Shown: piece after piece, positions 8,072 through 17,786 of the stretch
How the letters are laid out: the number at the start of each line of letters is the position of its first letter
Numbering within the stretch: position 1 is the stretch's first letter
Assembly (NCBI RefSeq): GCF_900021165.1
Contig: NZ_FCOQ01000012.1
Location: 371,658 to 435,657, forward strand
Origin: Paenibacillus phocaeensis
GTDB taxonomy: Bacteria > Bacillota > Bacilli > Paenibacillales > Paenibacillaceae
Length of the DNA: 64,000 nt
Direction of reading: 5' to 3'
Made by a program: the position numbers and the translations under genes
The notes under the pieces: model-generated
What the model was told of the DNA's origin: nothing
What the model saw: the letters and a program-made list of their open reading frames with translations, nothing else
The model's database searches: none

Positions 8072-9027
8072 CTATTTTTGAAGATGCTTAAGTAACGAAT
8101 TAAATGTTTTTTCATCTCCCTCAAAGGGAATGACCAGTTTTATAGCATTCTTCCCTTTGCCATTACGGTAATCTTCTATATTTATGTGTGTCCCCTTCTG
8201 TGGATCATAATCAAGTCTCCATAGGAGTTTCCCATCAGATGATTGTCTCCCTACTACTTTACCATAACCAGCACTACTAGGTAATCTCCCAATAACAGCT
8301 TTGGAATCGGAACCTAAATCACCCACAATGTCTAGAGCTAAATTCCTAGCATCTTCATATGATTTGAGGGTAGAGTCAAGTGTTTTCTCAACACCATTTC
8401 CAGTGAAATTAATTACCCTCTCTATTTTCCTCCCTTCTTTGCTGGTTAACTTTATTAAAAGTTTCCCACCTTTAAAAAACTTAGAAACCGGTATAAAACC
8501 AGCAGCAGCAAGGGTTTTGTCAAAATAGGATGAATTAGGATCGAGCAATGTATTAATATCATCTATTACTAGAAAATTAGCTACAGCCATTGAAGCTTCA
8601 ATTGTACCTGCCTTTGCTTCCTTCAAGCACGTACTAATCCCTACACTTGCACAATGTTTTGCAATTTTTGTATTGCTATACCATGTTCCTGTATGAAAAA
8701 ATTTATTCCCGCTCGGATCCACATAAATCAACGGATTATTCGCCACATACGAATACCGATTCAAACTTAGCGGGTTATCGATGCTACCTTCATACGGATC
8801 CTTCGATACGAATCTTCCCGCGTTCGGGTCGTACCAGCGGGCGCGCAGGTATTGCAGATCCGTCACGTTATCCCAATACTCTCCCGAATAACGAAAGACG
8901 TTTGGAACCGTCTCTTCTTCGGTTTCCGGGTTGCCCAGATGTCGTGGGTATAGGTTTCTTTGCCGTTTTCCAGCTTCACCTTCGTTAAGCGATTCAGGCT
9001 GTCGAAGGTGAACTCCGCGCTCGTTTT
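8072..9027 (-). pseudogene. Displaced Rhs tip with type-24-like toxin, broken core
   Basis: From 8866 down the frame is open: core motif DPNAGRFVSKDPYEG, VDPSGN, then a 210-residue toxin ending with YDPQKGTHINIEDYRNGKG and LVIPFEGDEKT, which resembles the polymorphic toxin type 24 (Ntox24) consensus; His and Asp/Arg in that motif would be catalytic candidates. Upstream the core is damaged: one G is missing near 8936 (TGGGCAAC for TGGGGCAAC), and GKE is joined directly to TYTHDIW, an internal deletion of about 270 bases relative to the other copies. No start codon or signal peptide serves it, so the toxin is silent unless recombined. Confidence 0.7.
8709..9027 (-). repeat. Rhs core duplication, copy 3 with internal deletion
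   Basis: The segment matches 10160-10793 of the main gene but skips about 270 bases; the deletion joint lies at a short shared GTATAGG-like sequence near 8950. Homology ends near 9027. Confidence 0.75.
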
Positions 9028-9077
9028 TTCAATCTCACTTCATTTAGCTCTTTAATTTACCTAAATCAAAACTGAAA

Positions 9078-9114
9078 AGCCGACCTTCGAGAGAAAATCT
9101 CCTTACGGTCGGCT
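9078..9114 (-). terminator. Terminator after the main Rhs immunity gene
   Basis: On the minus strand AGCCGACC pairs with GGTCGGCT (9078-9085 with 9107-9114), followed by TTTTCAGTTTT. It is 17 bases past the stop at 9131. Confidence 0.8.
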
Positions 9115-9130
9115 CTAATGCCTAAAAAGC

Positions 9131-9556
9131 TCAAATAAATCTCTTTAAACCTTCAATATCATCAGTTAACCATTGCTTAGTATCAACTAGCTCAATTACT
9201 TTTTTTGTAGCTCGAGCTATAGATTTTTGAAGAAGTCTAAAATCTGTTTCTAGCGTTGAAATTACTTCTTCACCAACTTTTTTTCTTCTTAAAAAACTTA
9301 ACGCTGCTTTTTCATGATTTTTTATACATCTTACAAAAAACGGGCCATCCATAAAGTTAAACTCTGCTGTGGTACCTGCAGTAGCACATTCAAGTGTTTT
9401 CAATGAATTGTTCCACCACGTTAAGATCACTACCACAAAGTCGCTCCAATGTAACTCAGGAAAATACATATCCTCAATTTGAAAATAGATTTGTCCTGTA
9501 ATAGTTCCAGAGTTATTTATATCAATAGTTGATTCATTAATAATAACACTAAGCAT
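9131..9556 (-). CDS. Immunity protein for the main Rhs toxin (candidate)
   Basis: The start at ATG 9556 (MLSVIINES) is preferred over an upstream in-frame one because AGGGGGTG sits 6 bases ahead and it begins 10 bases after the toxin stop. The 141-aa protein has a beta-rich N-terminus, WSDFVVVILTWWN, EFNFMDGPFFVR, and a Lys-rich helical C-terminus. Position immediately behind the toxin and before a terminator makes it the cognate immunity candidate. A decayed paralogue lies at 3152-3476. Pfam family not recalled. Confidence 0.7.
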   Translation of the reverse strand: MLSVIINESTIDINNSGTITGQIYFQIEDMYFPELHWSDFVVVILTWWNNSLKTLECATAGTTAEFNFMDGPFFVRCIKNHEKAALSFLRRKKVGEEVISTLETDFRLLQKSIARATKKVIELVDTKQWLTDDIEGLKRFI

Positions 9557-9566
9557 TTTACACCCC

Positions 9567-12500
9567 CTACTTAGAAACAGGGTAGGCTGTTTCAATAGTT
9601 TTCGTTTTTGTATTCACCCACATCTCAATAGTAATGCCATTGGATTCCCCTCTAACAAGAACACGGTCACCCTGAGTTTGAATTTTTTTAGATTTAGAAT
9701 AAGCATTTTGAATTGCCTTTTCTATTTGCGATTTACTCATATTATCAGGGAATAAATCCTTTAATTTACTCTGCTTTGCACGAGCCCCCCCTTTAGTATG
9801 ACCAGAGATTATATGATCAATATCAATTTTTATAGATTTATAAGATGGAAGATTAATTGGTTTAATTGGTTTAATACGTTTAGTATCCTTTATTATATCC
9901 TTACTTAAGTCTACTGTCTTTTCTGTCTTTTTGACAACTTTAAATGCCTTGAATATGGGAATCATCTGAATAAGCGTCCCACCTTTTTCGAGACCACTTG
10001 CATCTTTGCTCATTAAGGTTTTGGCATCGTCCAGATAAACAATATCAAAGGCCTGTTGTCCTCCCTTGATCTGCGCATCAAGGTTCGTCTTACAATTTTC
10101 CATATCTACAGCACAAGTTAATGAAGGAGTCGGTCCCATAGGCATGATATACTGCCCACTCGGATCCGTATAGATTAGAGGATTATTCGCCACATACGAA
10201 TACCGATTCAAACTTTGCGGATTATCGATGCTACCTTCATACGGATCCTTCGATACGAATCTTCCCGCGTTCGGGTCGTACCAGCGGGCGCGGAGGTATT
10301 GCAGATCTGTCGTGTTGTCCCAGTACTCGCCGGAGTAGCGGAAGACGTTCGGCACCGTCTCTTCTTCGGTTTCCGGGTTGCCCCAGATGTCGTAGGTGTA
10401 GGTGTTGAGTTGGTTGCCTTGGTTGTCGGTCAGGCCGACAACGTCGCCGTGGCCATTGAGCTGGTAATATTGCACCTCGCCCGTGGCCTGGTCTACGCGA
10501 GACCATAAACGTCCGCTCAGGTCGTAGAGATAAGTATACGTCACGCTTGGCGTGCCGCCGTTAACGTTGGCCTCGGCGATTAGTTTGGCGTCCTCATCAT
10601 AATAATACCGGGTTCGGTTGGTCCCTTCCACTCGCTCATAGAGCAAGCCATCCCCGTTATAGATGTAGCTCACTTCTTTGCCGTCTTCCGTCTTCACCTT
10701 CGTTAAGCGGTTCAAGCCGTCAAAGGTGAACTCCGCATTCGTTAAGCCTCGGAGTTCCCGGCCTTCCACGGTCAACTGATTGCCGCGTTCATCGTAAGCG
10801 TATTTTTTGCTTTTTAGCCCGCTTTCGGTCTGAATTCGGTTCAGCGGATCGTACGTAAAGGTATCGACAGCACCGTTTTGCGTACGGCTGGTGATGTTCT
10901 TGTTAAGGTCATAATCATACTTAAACGTATGCCCGGTAGCTACACTCAGCTTGGCCAAGCCATATACCGCTTCGGTTGCGGTCGCGGAGTTTTCTTCTGC
11001 ATTTACCGCCGCTTTCTTTGCAGTGGCCGCAGCTCCAGCGTCTACCGTCATCCCCGTCAGATCATAACCTTCATAGCTGTAAGACGTGCTTGGTCCATTA
11101 ACTGATGCGCCTTGCTCCAGCAATCCGTTGGCCTTGTAATCGAATGTAATCCGGTCGATTTCCGACAAAGCCGTTGGGGCGGCCGCCAACGCCGACTTTC
11201 GAATCCCCGCTTCATTTCGCACGACGCCCAATGTGCTGACCCGGTTCATTTTATCTAACGTGTAGCTTGCGCCAGCTGCTTTCCCCGTGGCGTCCGTCAG
11301 CGTATAGCCTGTCCGCATTTGCTTATTGTAGCTATAGTCGATACGCGTGCCATCCGGATATCGAATGTACGTCAAGGATCCGTCGGCCGGATCGTAGCTG
11401 TATGTCGTACTCCCCGTGGCATCGGTCATTCCCGTACGGCGACCCATCGCGTCATAGGCATACTGAATCTTTTGATCCGGGACCGTAATCTGGGTAAGCA
11501 AGTTATCGCTGTTATATTGATACTCCGTAAACCGGCTCGAGTGATCCAGCGATTTGCTCAGATTCCCCTTGGAATCATAGAAAAAGGCCTCTACCAAGTG
11601 TTCTTCGTTTATTTGGCGGATCAGACTGCCCGCTTCGTTGTACTCTTTCTCCACGTAAGTGTTGTCCGGGTACTCGATCTTGACCAGATTGCCGGCCAAG
11701 CTGTACGTGTATTTCGTAACGCGCTGCTCCGGATCGGTTACGGTCACGATCCGTCCCAGAGCGTCATACTGATTGAGGGTTTGCTGTCCCTTGCCGTCGG
11801 TCACGGACACCGCATTCCCTTCCAAATCATAGGCGGTTTGTTGCAGAGCGGTAAAGGTTCCGTCTTTCCATTCTTCCACGGCCACCGTGTTCCCGAGTAA
11901 ATCCAGCTTCTGCCGCTGCTTAACTCCGGCTGGGTCCGTGTAGGTCACCGTGCGGTTCACCATATCATAACTGGTTTCATCCTGCGAACCGTCAGCATAA
12001 AGCGTCTGGGTTGGTCGGCTGAACCCGTCATAAGTGAATTTCGTGATGTTTTGTTCAGCATCGATTTGCTGGTCCATGTTCCCCGCTTCATCATAGGTGT
12101 ACTCGAAGATGGCGTCATCCACCACTTCTTTAACCAAACGGCCAAACGGGTCGTATTTCTCCAAGGTGACGATGCCTTCCGGTCCGGTCGTCGTTACGGT
12201 ATTATGGTCGTCGTCATACTGAACCGCTGTCTTGGTCTGGTCGCTGTACAACGTCTCGATCATCCGGCCAAGCGCATCGTACGTATAGGTCGTGACCGCA
12301 CCTGCTTCATCTTCCGCCGTAAGGAGCTCGCCCGCCGCCGTATAGGTAAAGTTCTGCTTTGATTCGGTGGAAGTCCCGTCAACGGCGTGGATCACCCTCG
12401 ATTGCTTGGTGAGCAAGTGCTTCCCATAAGGAGACGCATAGGAATAGTTGACCGTATTCGTCCGTTTATCGTCCTTGACTTTCGATACGGTCGGATTGCC

Positions 12501-14420
12501 GTAAATGTCATATTCCCAATCGGTTTGAGCCAGCAGCTTACCGCTAGCGCTATTTTCTCTTACCGAAGATTGGGATACGCTGCCCTGGTCATTGTATTGG
12601 TAGCACTCAATCCGCTTCTGTCCTTCCCGGAGTTTGGTTTGAACTTGGTTCGGCAGAGACCAGAAATAAGGAGCAGAGGATCCCGTATACTCGTAAATCG
12701 TTTCTTGTCCCGTACTCCAGTTTTCCGACAACACCTGTCCCTGTTCATTGTACCGGTAGGTTGCCGTCAGAGGCTGCGATTCGCTGCCTCCTTGCGCATA
12801 GCTCTCCGTGACTTGCACAGGCACGTTCCAGCCCGTCGCTTCATCATAACGAAATTGCCGCTCAAATCCCGTAGTCGCTTCATCGCTTCTCTGCTCGTCC
12901 AGATACAACCGATCCGGTTGACCGCTGCCTTGAAAAGCCTTTCGAAACTTCAACGTATCTGTGGTACGAGCTTCCTTAATGGTTGTGGCCCAGGCTGCCG
13001 CCTGACCAAAGCTGTTCAAGTCTTCGCCGGAATAGCTAAACTCCGCAGGCTGGAGAACAACGTCCCCGAGTGGCGTCGAGTACATGTTCTTGCGCTCCTT
13101 AGCCTTAAAGACAAAGTCGGTCGCATATTCACCGATTTGCTTGCGGGCCGGAACGTAATCGAATTCCGTCGTCCCCGAAGCCGGATGGATCACGCGCATC
13201 AAAAGAGCCGAATGCTTTACCGGCTGCTGCCCCTCCAGGTCCTTTAATGCCGCCAAGAAATTATATCGAGACTCGGGATAAGAATAAAAATATTGGGTAC
13301 TCCGGCCCAACGCATCCTTAACCTCTTTTAAAACGGGTTGACCGTCATCGACTGCAGTGCGGTACTCCATTTTCCGATCCGTACCCGTTTGGGTTACGGT
13401 CATCTGACCTGCTGCATACGCAAAGGTCAGTTCATTGCCGTCACTGTTCTTGATTCGGGATAAGACCGTTGCGTTATTTTGACCTGTGTAGTGGAGTTCA
13501 ACCTGATTCCCATAGTTGTCGGCGATCAAAATAAGATGGCCCGAAGAGCTAAAAAAGTACTGGTTCCCGTTCAACACCGAAACCTTCGTGTCACTGGTTA
13601 AGTCTCCGACTGTCTTGGTTGCATCCGCGGTCAGCAACAGGTCCTTCCATGGATACCCTTGCAGCTTCAGATCATCCGATAACGAATAACGCCCAATTCC
13701 CGGAAAGTCCAAAATCCGCGTACCTTCCCGTTCTTCGATGAAAGGAAGCTCCCATCTCCAGCCCCGGCCCAAAGCGGAGTCCTGCTCTTCCCGGCGGACT
13801 GACGTCTGATTCACAACCGCTCCGTTCTCCATTGCAACGCCGATCTCCTCGCTGGCTCGGGCGCTGTCATAGATCCGCGTTAATCCGAAAGGAAGCGCCC
13901 CAGACAGGGTCAAATCCGTGGTGTGAAGCGTCACGTCGCCAGTGGCAGCGTCAACCGAGTCCTCAGCGTAACCCCTCTCATATCTCGAAGATTCATCCTT
14001 CAGCGACAACTGCTCGATGGCCGTCTGATCATAATCGGCAGCAGCGGCGGATATAGCTGGAAGGTTATCCATTTGCACCATGGGTTCTTTCGTCTGACCG
14101 GACACCGGGACCAGATCGATCTTCCACGCTGGCTCGAACTGAGAAATGGCCGTTTCATAACCCTCCTTCCCGCCAAGCAACGCCTTATAAATCTGATAAA
14201 GCGTATATCCCTTGGACAACTGCTCGTCCATCCAGTCATCATCAAGGTCGAATTGACGCATCATCCCGGATATGGTCAGGAAATCAGCGGAAGCCGAGGA
14301 ACCGGCTGTTGTATTCTCCGTTCCCCCACGATCCGCAGCAGCCCCAAAAGACACAGCCTCCATTAAGCTCGTACTCATCAGTGATAAACACAGTACCAGG
14401 CCCATGACTTTCTTATACAT
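9567..14420 (-). CDS. Secreted Rhs/WapA-like toxin with EndoU-like C-terminal nuclease
   Basis: The 1617-aa protein has a Sec signal peptide (about residues 1-28), an N-terminal Rhs prefix domain (DAATGDVTLHTTDLTLSG), then dozens of YD repeats (pattern GxxxxYxYDxxGxL) forming the encapsulating shell. The RHS-associated core ends with DPNAGRFVSKDPYEG and DPSGQ near residue 1423. The last 194 residues are AT-rich and variable: a pre-toxin segment and then IDHIISGHTKGG (His about 1536 and 1541), KDLFPDNMSKSQIEKAI and TIETAYP, resembling the EndoU-type RNase fold used by many polymorphic toxins. It lies 44 bases behind a large repeat protein and 10 bases ahead of the immunity candidate. Expected role: contact-dependent killing of competitors. 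Confidence 0.88.
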   Translation of the reverse strand: MYKKVMGLVLCLSLMSTSLMEAVSFGAAADRGGTENTTAGSSASADFLTISGMMRQFDLDDDWMDEQLSKGYTLYQIYKALLGGKEGYETAISQFEPAWKIDLVPVSGQTKEPMVQMDNLPAISAAAADYDQTAIEQLSLKDESSRYERGYAEDSVDAATGDVTLHTTDLTLSGALPFGLTRIYDSARASEEIGVAMENGAVVNQTSVRREEQDSALGRGWRWELPFIEEREGTRILDFPGIGRYSLSDDLKLQGYPWKDLLLTADATKTVGDLTSDTKVSVLNGNQYFFSSSGHLILIADNYGNQVELHYTGQNNATVLSRIKNSDGNELTFAYAAGQMTVTQTGTDRKMEYRTAVDDGQPVLKEVKDALGRSTQYFYSYPESRYNFLAALKDLEGQQPVKHSALLMRVIHPASGTTEFDYVPARKQIGEYATDFVFKAKERKNMYSTPLGDVVLQPAEFSYSGEDLNSFGQAAAWATTIKEARTTDTLKFRKAFQGSGQPDRLYLDEQRSDEATTGFERQFRYDEATGWNVPVQVTESYAQGGSESQPLTATYRYNEQGQVLSENWSTGQETIYEYTGSSAPYFWSLPNQVQTKLREGQKRIECYQYNDQGSVSQSSVRENSASGKLLAQTDWEYDIYGNPTVSKVKDDKRTNTVNYSYASPYGKHLLTKQSRVIHAVDGTSTESKQNFTYTAAGELLTAEDEAGAVTTYTYDALGRMIETLYSDQTKTAVQYDDDHNTVTTTGPEGIVTLEKYDPFGRLVKEVVDDAIFEYTYDEAGNMDQQIDAEQNITKFTYDGFSRPTQTLYADGSQDETSYDMVNRTVTYTDPAGVKQRQKLDLLGNTVAVEEWKDGTFTALQQTAYDLEGNAVSVTDGKGQQTLNQYDALGRIVTVTDPEQRVTKYTYSLAGNLVKIEYPDNTYVEKEYNEAGSLIRQINEEHLVEAFFYDSKGNLSKSLDHSSRFTEYQYNSDNLLTQITVPDQKIQYAYDAMGRRTGMTDATGSTTYSYDPADGSLTYIRYPDGTRIDYSYNKQMRTGYTLTDATGKAAGASYTLDKMNRVSTLGVVRNEAGIRKSALAAAPTALSEIDRITFDYKANGLLEQGASVNGPSTSYSYEGYDLTGMTVDAGAAATAKKAAVNAEENSATATEAVYGLAKLSVATGHTFKYDYDLNKNITSRTQNGAVDTFTYDPLNRIQTESGLKSKKYAYDERGNQLTVEGRELRGLTNAEFTFDGLNRLTKVKTEDGKEVSYIYNGDGLLYERVEGTNRTRYYYDEDAKLIAEANVNGGTPSVTYTYLYDLSGRLWSRVDQATGEVQYYQLNGHGDVVGLTDNQGNQLNTYTYDIWGNPETEEETVPNVFRYSGEYWDNTTDLQYLRARWYDPNAGRFVSKDPYEGSIDNPQSLNRYSYVANNPLIYTDPSGQYIMPMGPTPSLTCAVDMENCKTNLDAQIKGGQQAFDIVYLDDAKTLMSKDASGLEKGGTLIQMIPIFKAFKVVKKTEKTVDLSKDIIKDTKRIKPIKPINLPSYKSIKIDIDHIISGHTKGGARAKQSKLKDLFPDNMSKSQIEKAIQNAYSKSKKIQTQGDRVLVRGESNGITIEMWVNTKTKTIETAYPVSK

Positions 14421-14464
14421 CCTTAATCACCCCGTGAGTTTCATATTGGCGGAACTGCCACACT

Positions 14465-17400
14465 TTACTGGAACGGAAACACTTTCTTCGTCCGATTCTT
14501 CAGATTCCCATTCGGATCGTAGTTGTAAATCAGCTTATCGCCGGTTGGAAAAAGGAGCTCCGTGAGCCGTCCATCCGGCCGGTAATTGAATTTCGCTTCC
14601 GGAGCCATCGCCATGATGGAAGCCATCAGTTGCAATTCAAGCGGAAGGGCATTTTTCTCGACAAGCTTCAAATAGTACGTCTTGCCGCCTTCCAAATCAA
14701 ATTCCAGCACCGTGTAATCGAGGCCGAACTCCTGCTCATCATCTCCGCTTGACGCAAGCGGAACAAGCAAATCCGGCTGATCGTACAGCGTCATGACCGG
14801 CTGCAAAGCAAAGTTTTGCAGCTCTTTCGTCGCAAACCGATAACGGCCCGTTTCGGGAGCCTCAAAACGGTAATAGCCATTTTGGCCCGCCGCTTTATAC
14901 ACGTACAAAACCTGACGATGCAGCAAATCCTCAAACACGTATTCCTGTCCGTCCACAAACTCGAAGTTGCGATAAGGAGCCGTGAAAAGAACCGCGTTGC
15001 CCGAAGTCGTCTTCACTTGGATCGTTCCTCCGGCGGGAACACCGTACGAGATCGCGGTTTGATCCCCTTGCCGGACGATACTTCCGTTTACATCCAGAAT
15101 CGTAAAGTCAAAGTACCGGTTAGCCGAAGTGCTGGCGTTGGTCGTCAGCTTCGCCTCAAAGCCGCCTTTATTTTTGAATCCGATCCGCTGACCCGACTCC
15201 AACACGCGCTTCAGCAGCGCAGGTTCCGCACTCGGACTTGCTTGAACAGCTTGTCCGTACGTAAAAGTAACAGGGGTGTCTGTAGTTACCGTAACGACAA
15301 CCTGGCTGCCTGGTAAAACGGATAAGTCACCAACCTGATCAAACTCCGCTCTTTCCGGTTTACCGGTGGAGCTATACATGGCGTAATCAAACCTCGACAA
15401 CGCCTCTTTGGAAGCATTAGTGGCCAATGTCAGCGACGAGGTCATTGGATTCATAAACATATAGCTTTCATTTTTGTTTAAAGTGACCTTTCGGACTGCC
15501 GGGTTTTCGCCCGGCGCACCCGTAAACGAAGTATACACTCCTCCAAAAGTGACGGAAGCCGTAAGCGGTGTTACCGTAACGGAGTAACCTGCCGGGACCG
15601 GCACATAAGTATGGCGAGCCGGGCCATCGCTTGAAATGGTACCGTCCGGACGCCGGACCACATAAGAGAACTCGTTCGTAGCCGTAGCATTACTGTATAA
15701 ACGCTCCAGTTCACCGCTGATGTTTATATACGTGTACGAGTTCCCCGGAGCCACAGTCGCTCGCAGCAAAGCCGGGTGCTCCGCGGGGGATACGGTGATC
15801 GTGTCGGTATAAGAGATCGTTACCGGACTGCCGGATTGCCCCGTAATAATGGCCTCTCCCCCTGCAGGAATGGACACATTTCCCGTCTCTTCGAACGTGA
15901 CATTGTAGACGCTGCCATCATCGCTATAGACGGCGACATCATAGAGCCCCTGGGCCTCGCGTGCGTTACTGTTTATCGTAATCGCCTTGCTGCCGGTGTT
16001 GCTAAACGTATAATTTTCCCCTGAATGGATGATTTGCTTGGAAATCGCTTCGCCCGGCTTGCCCTTCCACGAGAACAGCCGATAGTGAGCGCCAAAGGTC
16101 ACCGGAGCGGACACAGCTGTGACCACAATCGAGTTGCCGCCAGACACCTGAGTATCGGTATACGTATTTTCGCGCTTGCCTTGCTGCGTTCCGTCGGGAT
16201 AGTACTCCACCCAGTCAAATGGGTTGCTGGAGGACGCGTTACTGCGCAAATACCGTGCGGATGAAGTGATATTGATGAACTCATAGCTTTCTCCTGGCAA
16301 GAGAGTTACCCTAAAATGTGAAGGCTCATCGCTGGGTTCGGCGGAAAAGTCGTCGGTATAATCGAAGGTAACGTTAGCCGCGCCTTGGACGGTGATGATC
16401 GCAAATCCACCTGCAGGCAATTGTGGCGTGCTGATCGAGTCAAAGCCCTGAGAGTAGAAGCTGCCATCTGCTCTGTACACCGTGTAATCGTAAAGTCCGT
16501 CCACTTTTCTCGCGTCATTGTTGACCGGATTGGTGAGCGTTCCGTTATTCGTGAATTTGTAAGACACTCCAGGGGATAATGTTATCCGGGTAATCGCTTC
16601 ATCTTCCCGTTCTCCCCTCATAAAAGTTCTATACGGAGCCCCCACACGAACCGGATTCTCGGTTACAAGCGTAATCACTACATATCTTCCAACCCCGACC
16701 ATAGGGAAGGTCGTTTTGCTCGTTCCCCGGGAGGTTTCCGTGCCCTCCTCGTTATAAACGACATAATCGAATTTGTCCTTGGTTGTTCCCGCATGTTCGA
16801 CTTTATCCGATTTCGTACCCACATTGGTAAACTTGTAGCTCTCTCCCGGATATAGCACAACGCTATCATAAGCCGGCTCATCGGTTTCATAGCCATAGAA
16901 GCCCTCATAAGGTACGGCCACCGTTACCGGCTCGTCCGAAGCTCCCGTAAGGATGATCGTATCCCCGACACTAAATGAAGGTTTGGTATACGTATCAAAG
17001 CTTGATTTTTCCAAAGTATCGTCTTCTTTGTATACCGCAAAATCGTAACGTTTTCCGTTTGCCGAGGTAGCATCGCTCATAATCGATCTTGCCGCATAGG
17101 CCTGATTGGAAAAGAGGTAGCTCTCTCCGCGAGTTAAGGTCTTCTTCAATAAAGCAGGAACCGGAGAATAGGAATATGACAGCTCAGACTTAAAGTTGAC
17201 TGTTAAGGGGTTGCCGTAATCCACGGTGATGACTGTAGTTCCCCCTTTGGGGTACACGCTTGCGCTCCCGGTATGAGCCAAATCGTCAGCGGTGACCTTT
17301 CCTTCATTGTTATAAGAAACGTAATCATAGCGAATCGCATTGCTCGACTTGGCGTCCGTTGAGATGGAAATCAGACTGGTGGTATCATTCGTAAACTGAA

Positions 17401-17620
17401 CGCTTTCGCCCGGGAAAATGACCAGTTCCGTTTTCTCAACCGCCATCAAGTTATAGACACTATCCGTTACCGAATAAACACTGTTCGTTACGGTAGTCGA
17501 TTTCGTGAGATTCTTGGTTGTTTGCTCTGCTGTCCCTTCCGCTGATAACGATGCTGGCCCTAGACTACCCAAAAATAACAAAACAACTAAACTGGAAAAC
17601 AGAACTCGCTTTAACCTCAT
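14465..17620 (-). CDS. Secreted nine-repeat protein preceding the Rhs toxin
   Basis: The start is ATG 17620 (MRLKRVLFSS), with GGGAGG 8 bases upstream; an ATG seven codons earlier overlaps that site. After a signal peptide, about nine ~98-residue repeats follow, each with the pattern LxPGESYxFxN, xSNAxxxxxxFDYxVY, xDGxx and an I/VxVT strand, suggesting tandem beta-sandwiches. A PPC-like domain (YYRFEAPETGRYRFATK) comes next. The last ~40 residues carry Rhs-like YD units (GDKLIYNYDPNGNLKNR), as if the protein once ran into an Rhs core. The short gap to the Rhs gene implies co-transcription; a role in secretion, anchoring or assembly of the toxin is inferred from context only. Confidence 0.8.
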   Translation of the reverse strand: MRLKRVLFSSLVVLLFLGSLGPASLSAEGTAEQTTKNLTKSTTVTNSVYSVTDSVYNLMAVEKTELVIFPGESVQFTNDTTSLISISTDAKSSNAIRYDYVSYNNEGKVTADDLAHTGSASVYPKGGTTVITVDYGNPLTVNFKSELSYSYSPVPALLKKTLTRGESYLFSNQAYAARSIMSDATSANGKRYDFAVYKEDDTLEKSSFDTYTKPSFSVGDTIILTGASDEPVTVAVPYEGFYGYETDEPAYDSVVLYPGESYKFTNVGTKSDKVEHAGTTKDKFDYVVYNEEGTETSRGTSKTTFPMVGVGRYVVITLVTENPVRVGAPYRTFMRGEREDEAITRITLSPGVSYKFTNNGTLTNPVNNDARKVDGLYDYTVYRADGSFYSQGFDSISTPQLPAGGFAIITVQGAANVTFDYTDDFSAEPSDEPSHFRVTLLPGESYEFINITSSARYLRSNASSSNPFDWVEYYPDGTQQGKRENTYTDTQVSGGNSIVVTAVSAPVTFGAHYRLFSWKGKPGEAISKQIIHSGENYTFSNTGSKAITINSNAREAQGLYDVAVYSDDGSVYNVTFEETGNVSIPAGGEAIITGQSGSPVTISYTDTITVSPAEHPALLRATVAPGNSYTYINISGELERLYSNATATNEFSYVVRRPDGTISSDGPARHTYVPVPAGYSVTVTPLTASVTFGGVYTSFTGAPGENPAVRKVTLNKNESYMFMNPMTSSLTLATNASKEALSRFDYAMYSSTGKPERAEFDQVGDLSVLPGSQVVVTVTTDTPVTFTYGQAVQASPSAEPALLKRVLESGQRIGFKNKGGFEAKLTTNASTSANRYFDFTILDVNGSIVRQGDQTAISYGVPAGGTIQVKTTSGNAVLFTAPYRNFEFVDGQEYVFEDLLHRQVLYVYKAAGQNGYYRFEAPETGRYRFATKELQNFALQPVMTLYDQPDLLVPLASSGDDEQEFGLDYTVLEFDLEGGKTYYLKLVEKNALPLELQLMASIMAMAPEAKFNYRPDGRLTELLFPTGDKLIYNYDPNGNLKNRTKKVFPFQ

Positions 17621-17715
17621 ACATGTTTCCTCCCTTTCCATATTTAGTATTAGGTTCTATTCTTTATATCGACTTTTTGTGAATTGTGACTAAATAGGAA
17701 AATTGCACCTAAAAT

Positions 17716-17748
17716 GAAAAAAGCCAACTTCTAATCAAGAAGTTAGCT
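17716..17748 (-). terminator. Terminator of the transporter gene
   Basis: On the minus strand AGCTAACTTCT pairs with AGAAGTTGGCT (one G-T pair), followed by TTTTTTCATTTT. It lies 38 bases past the stop at 17787 and upstream of the repeat-protein gene. Confidence 0.8.
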
Positions 17749-17786
17749 TCTACGTTAAACGGACGATTGGCCTTCTCTTTCCCTTG

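Noticed and set aside
12387..13247. A 286-codon plus-strand frame inside the Rhs gene
   Set aside because: It is antisense to YD repeats, whose regular codon pattern creates long shadow frames; no start site or motif.
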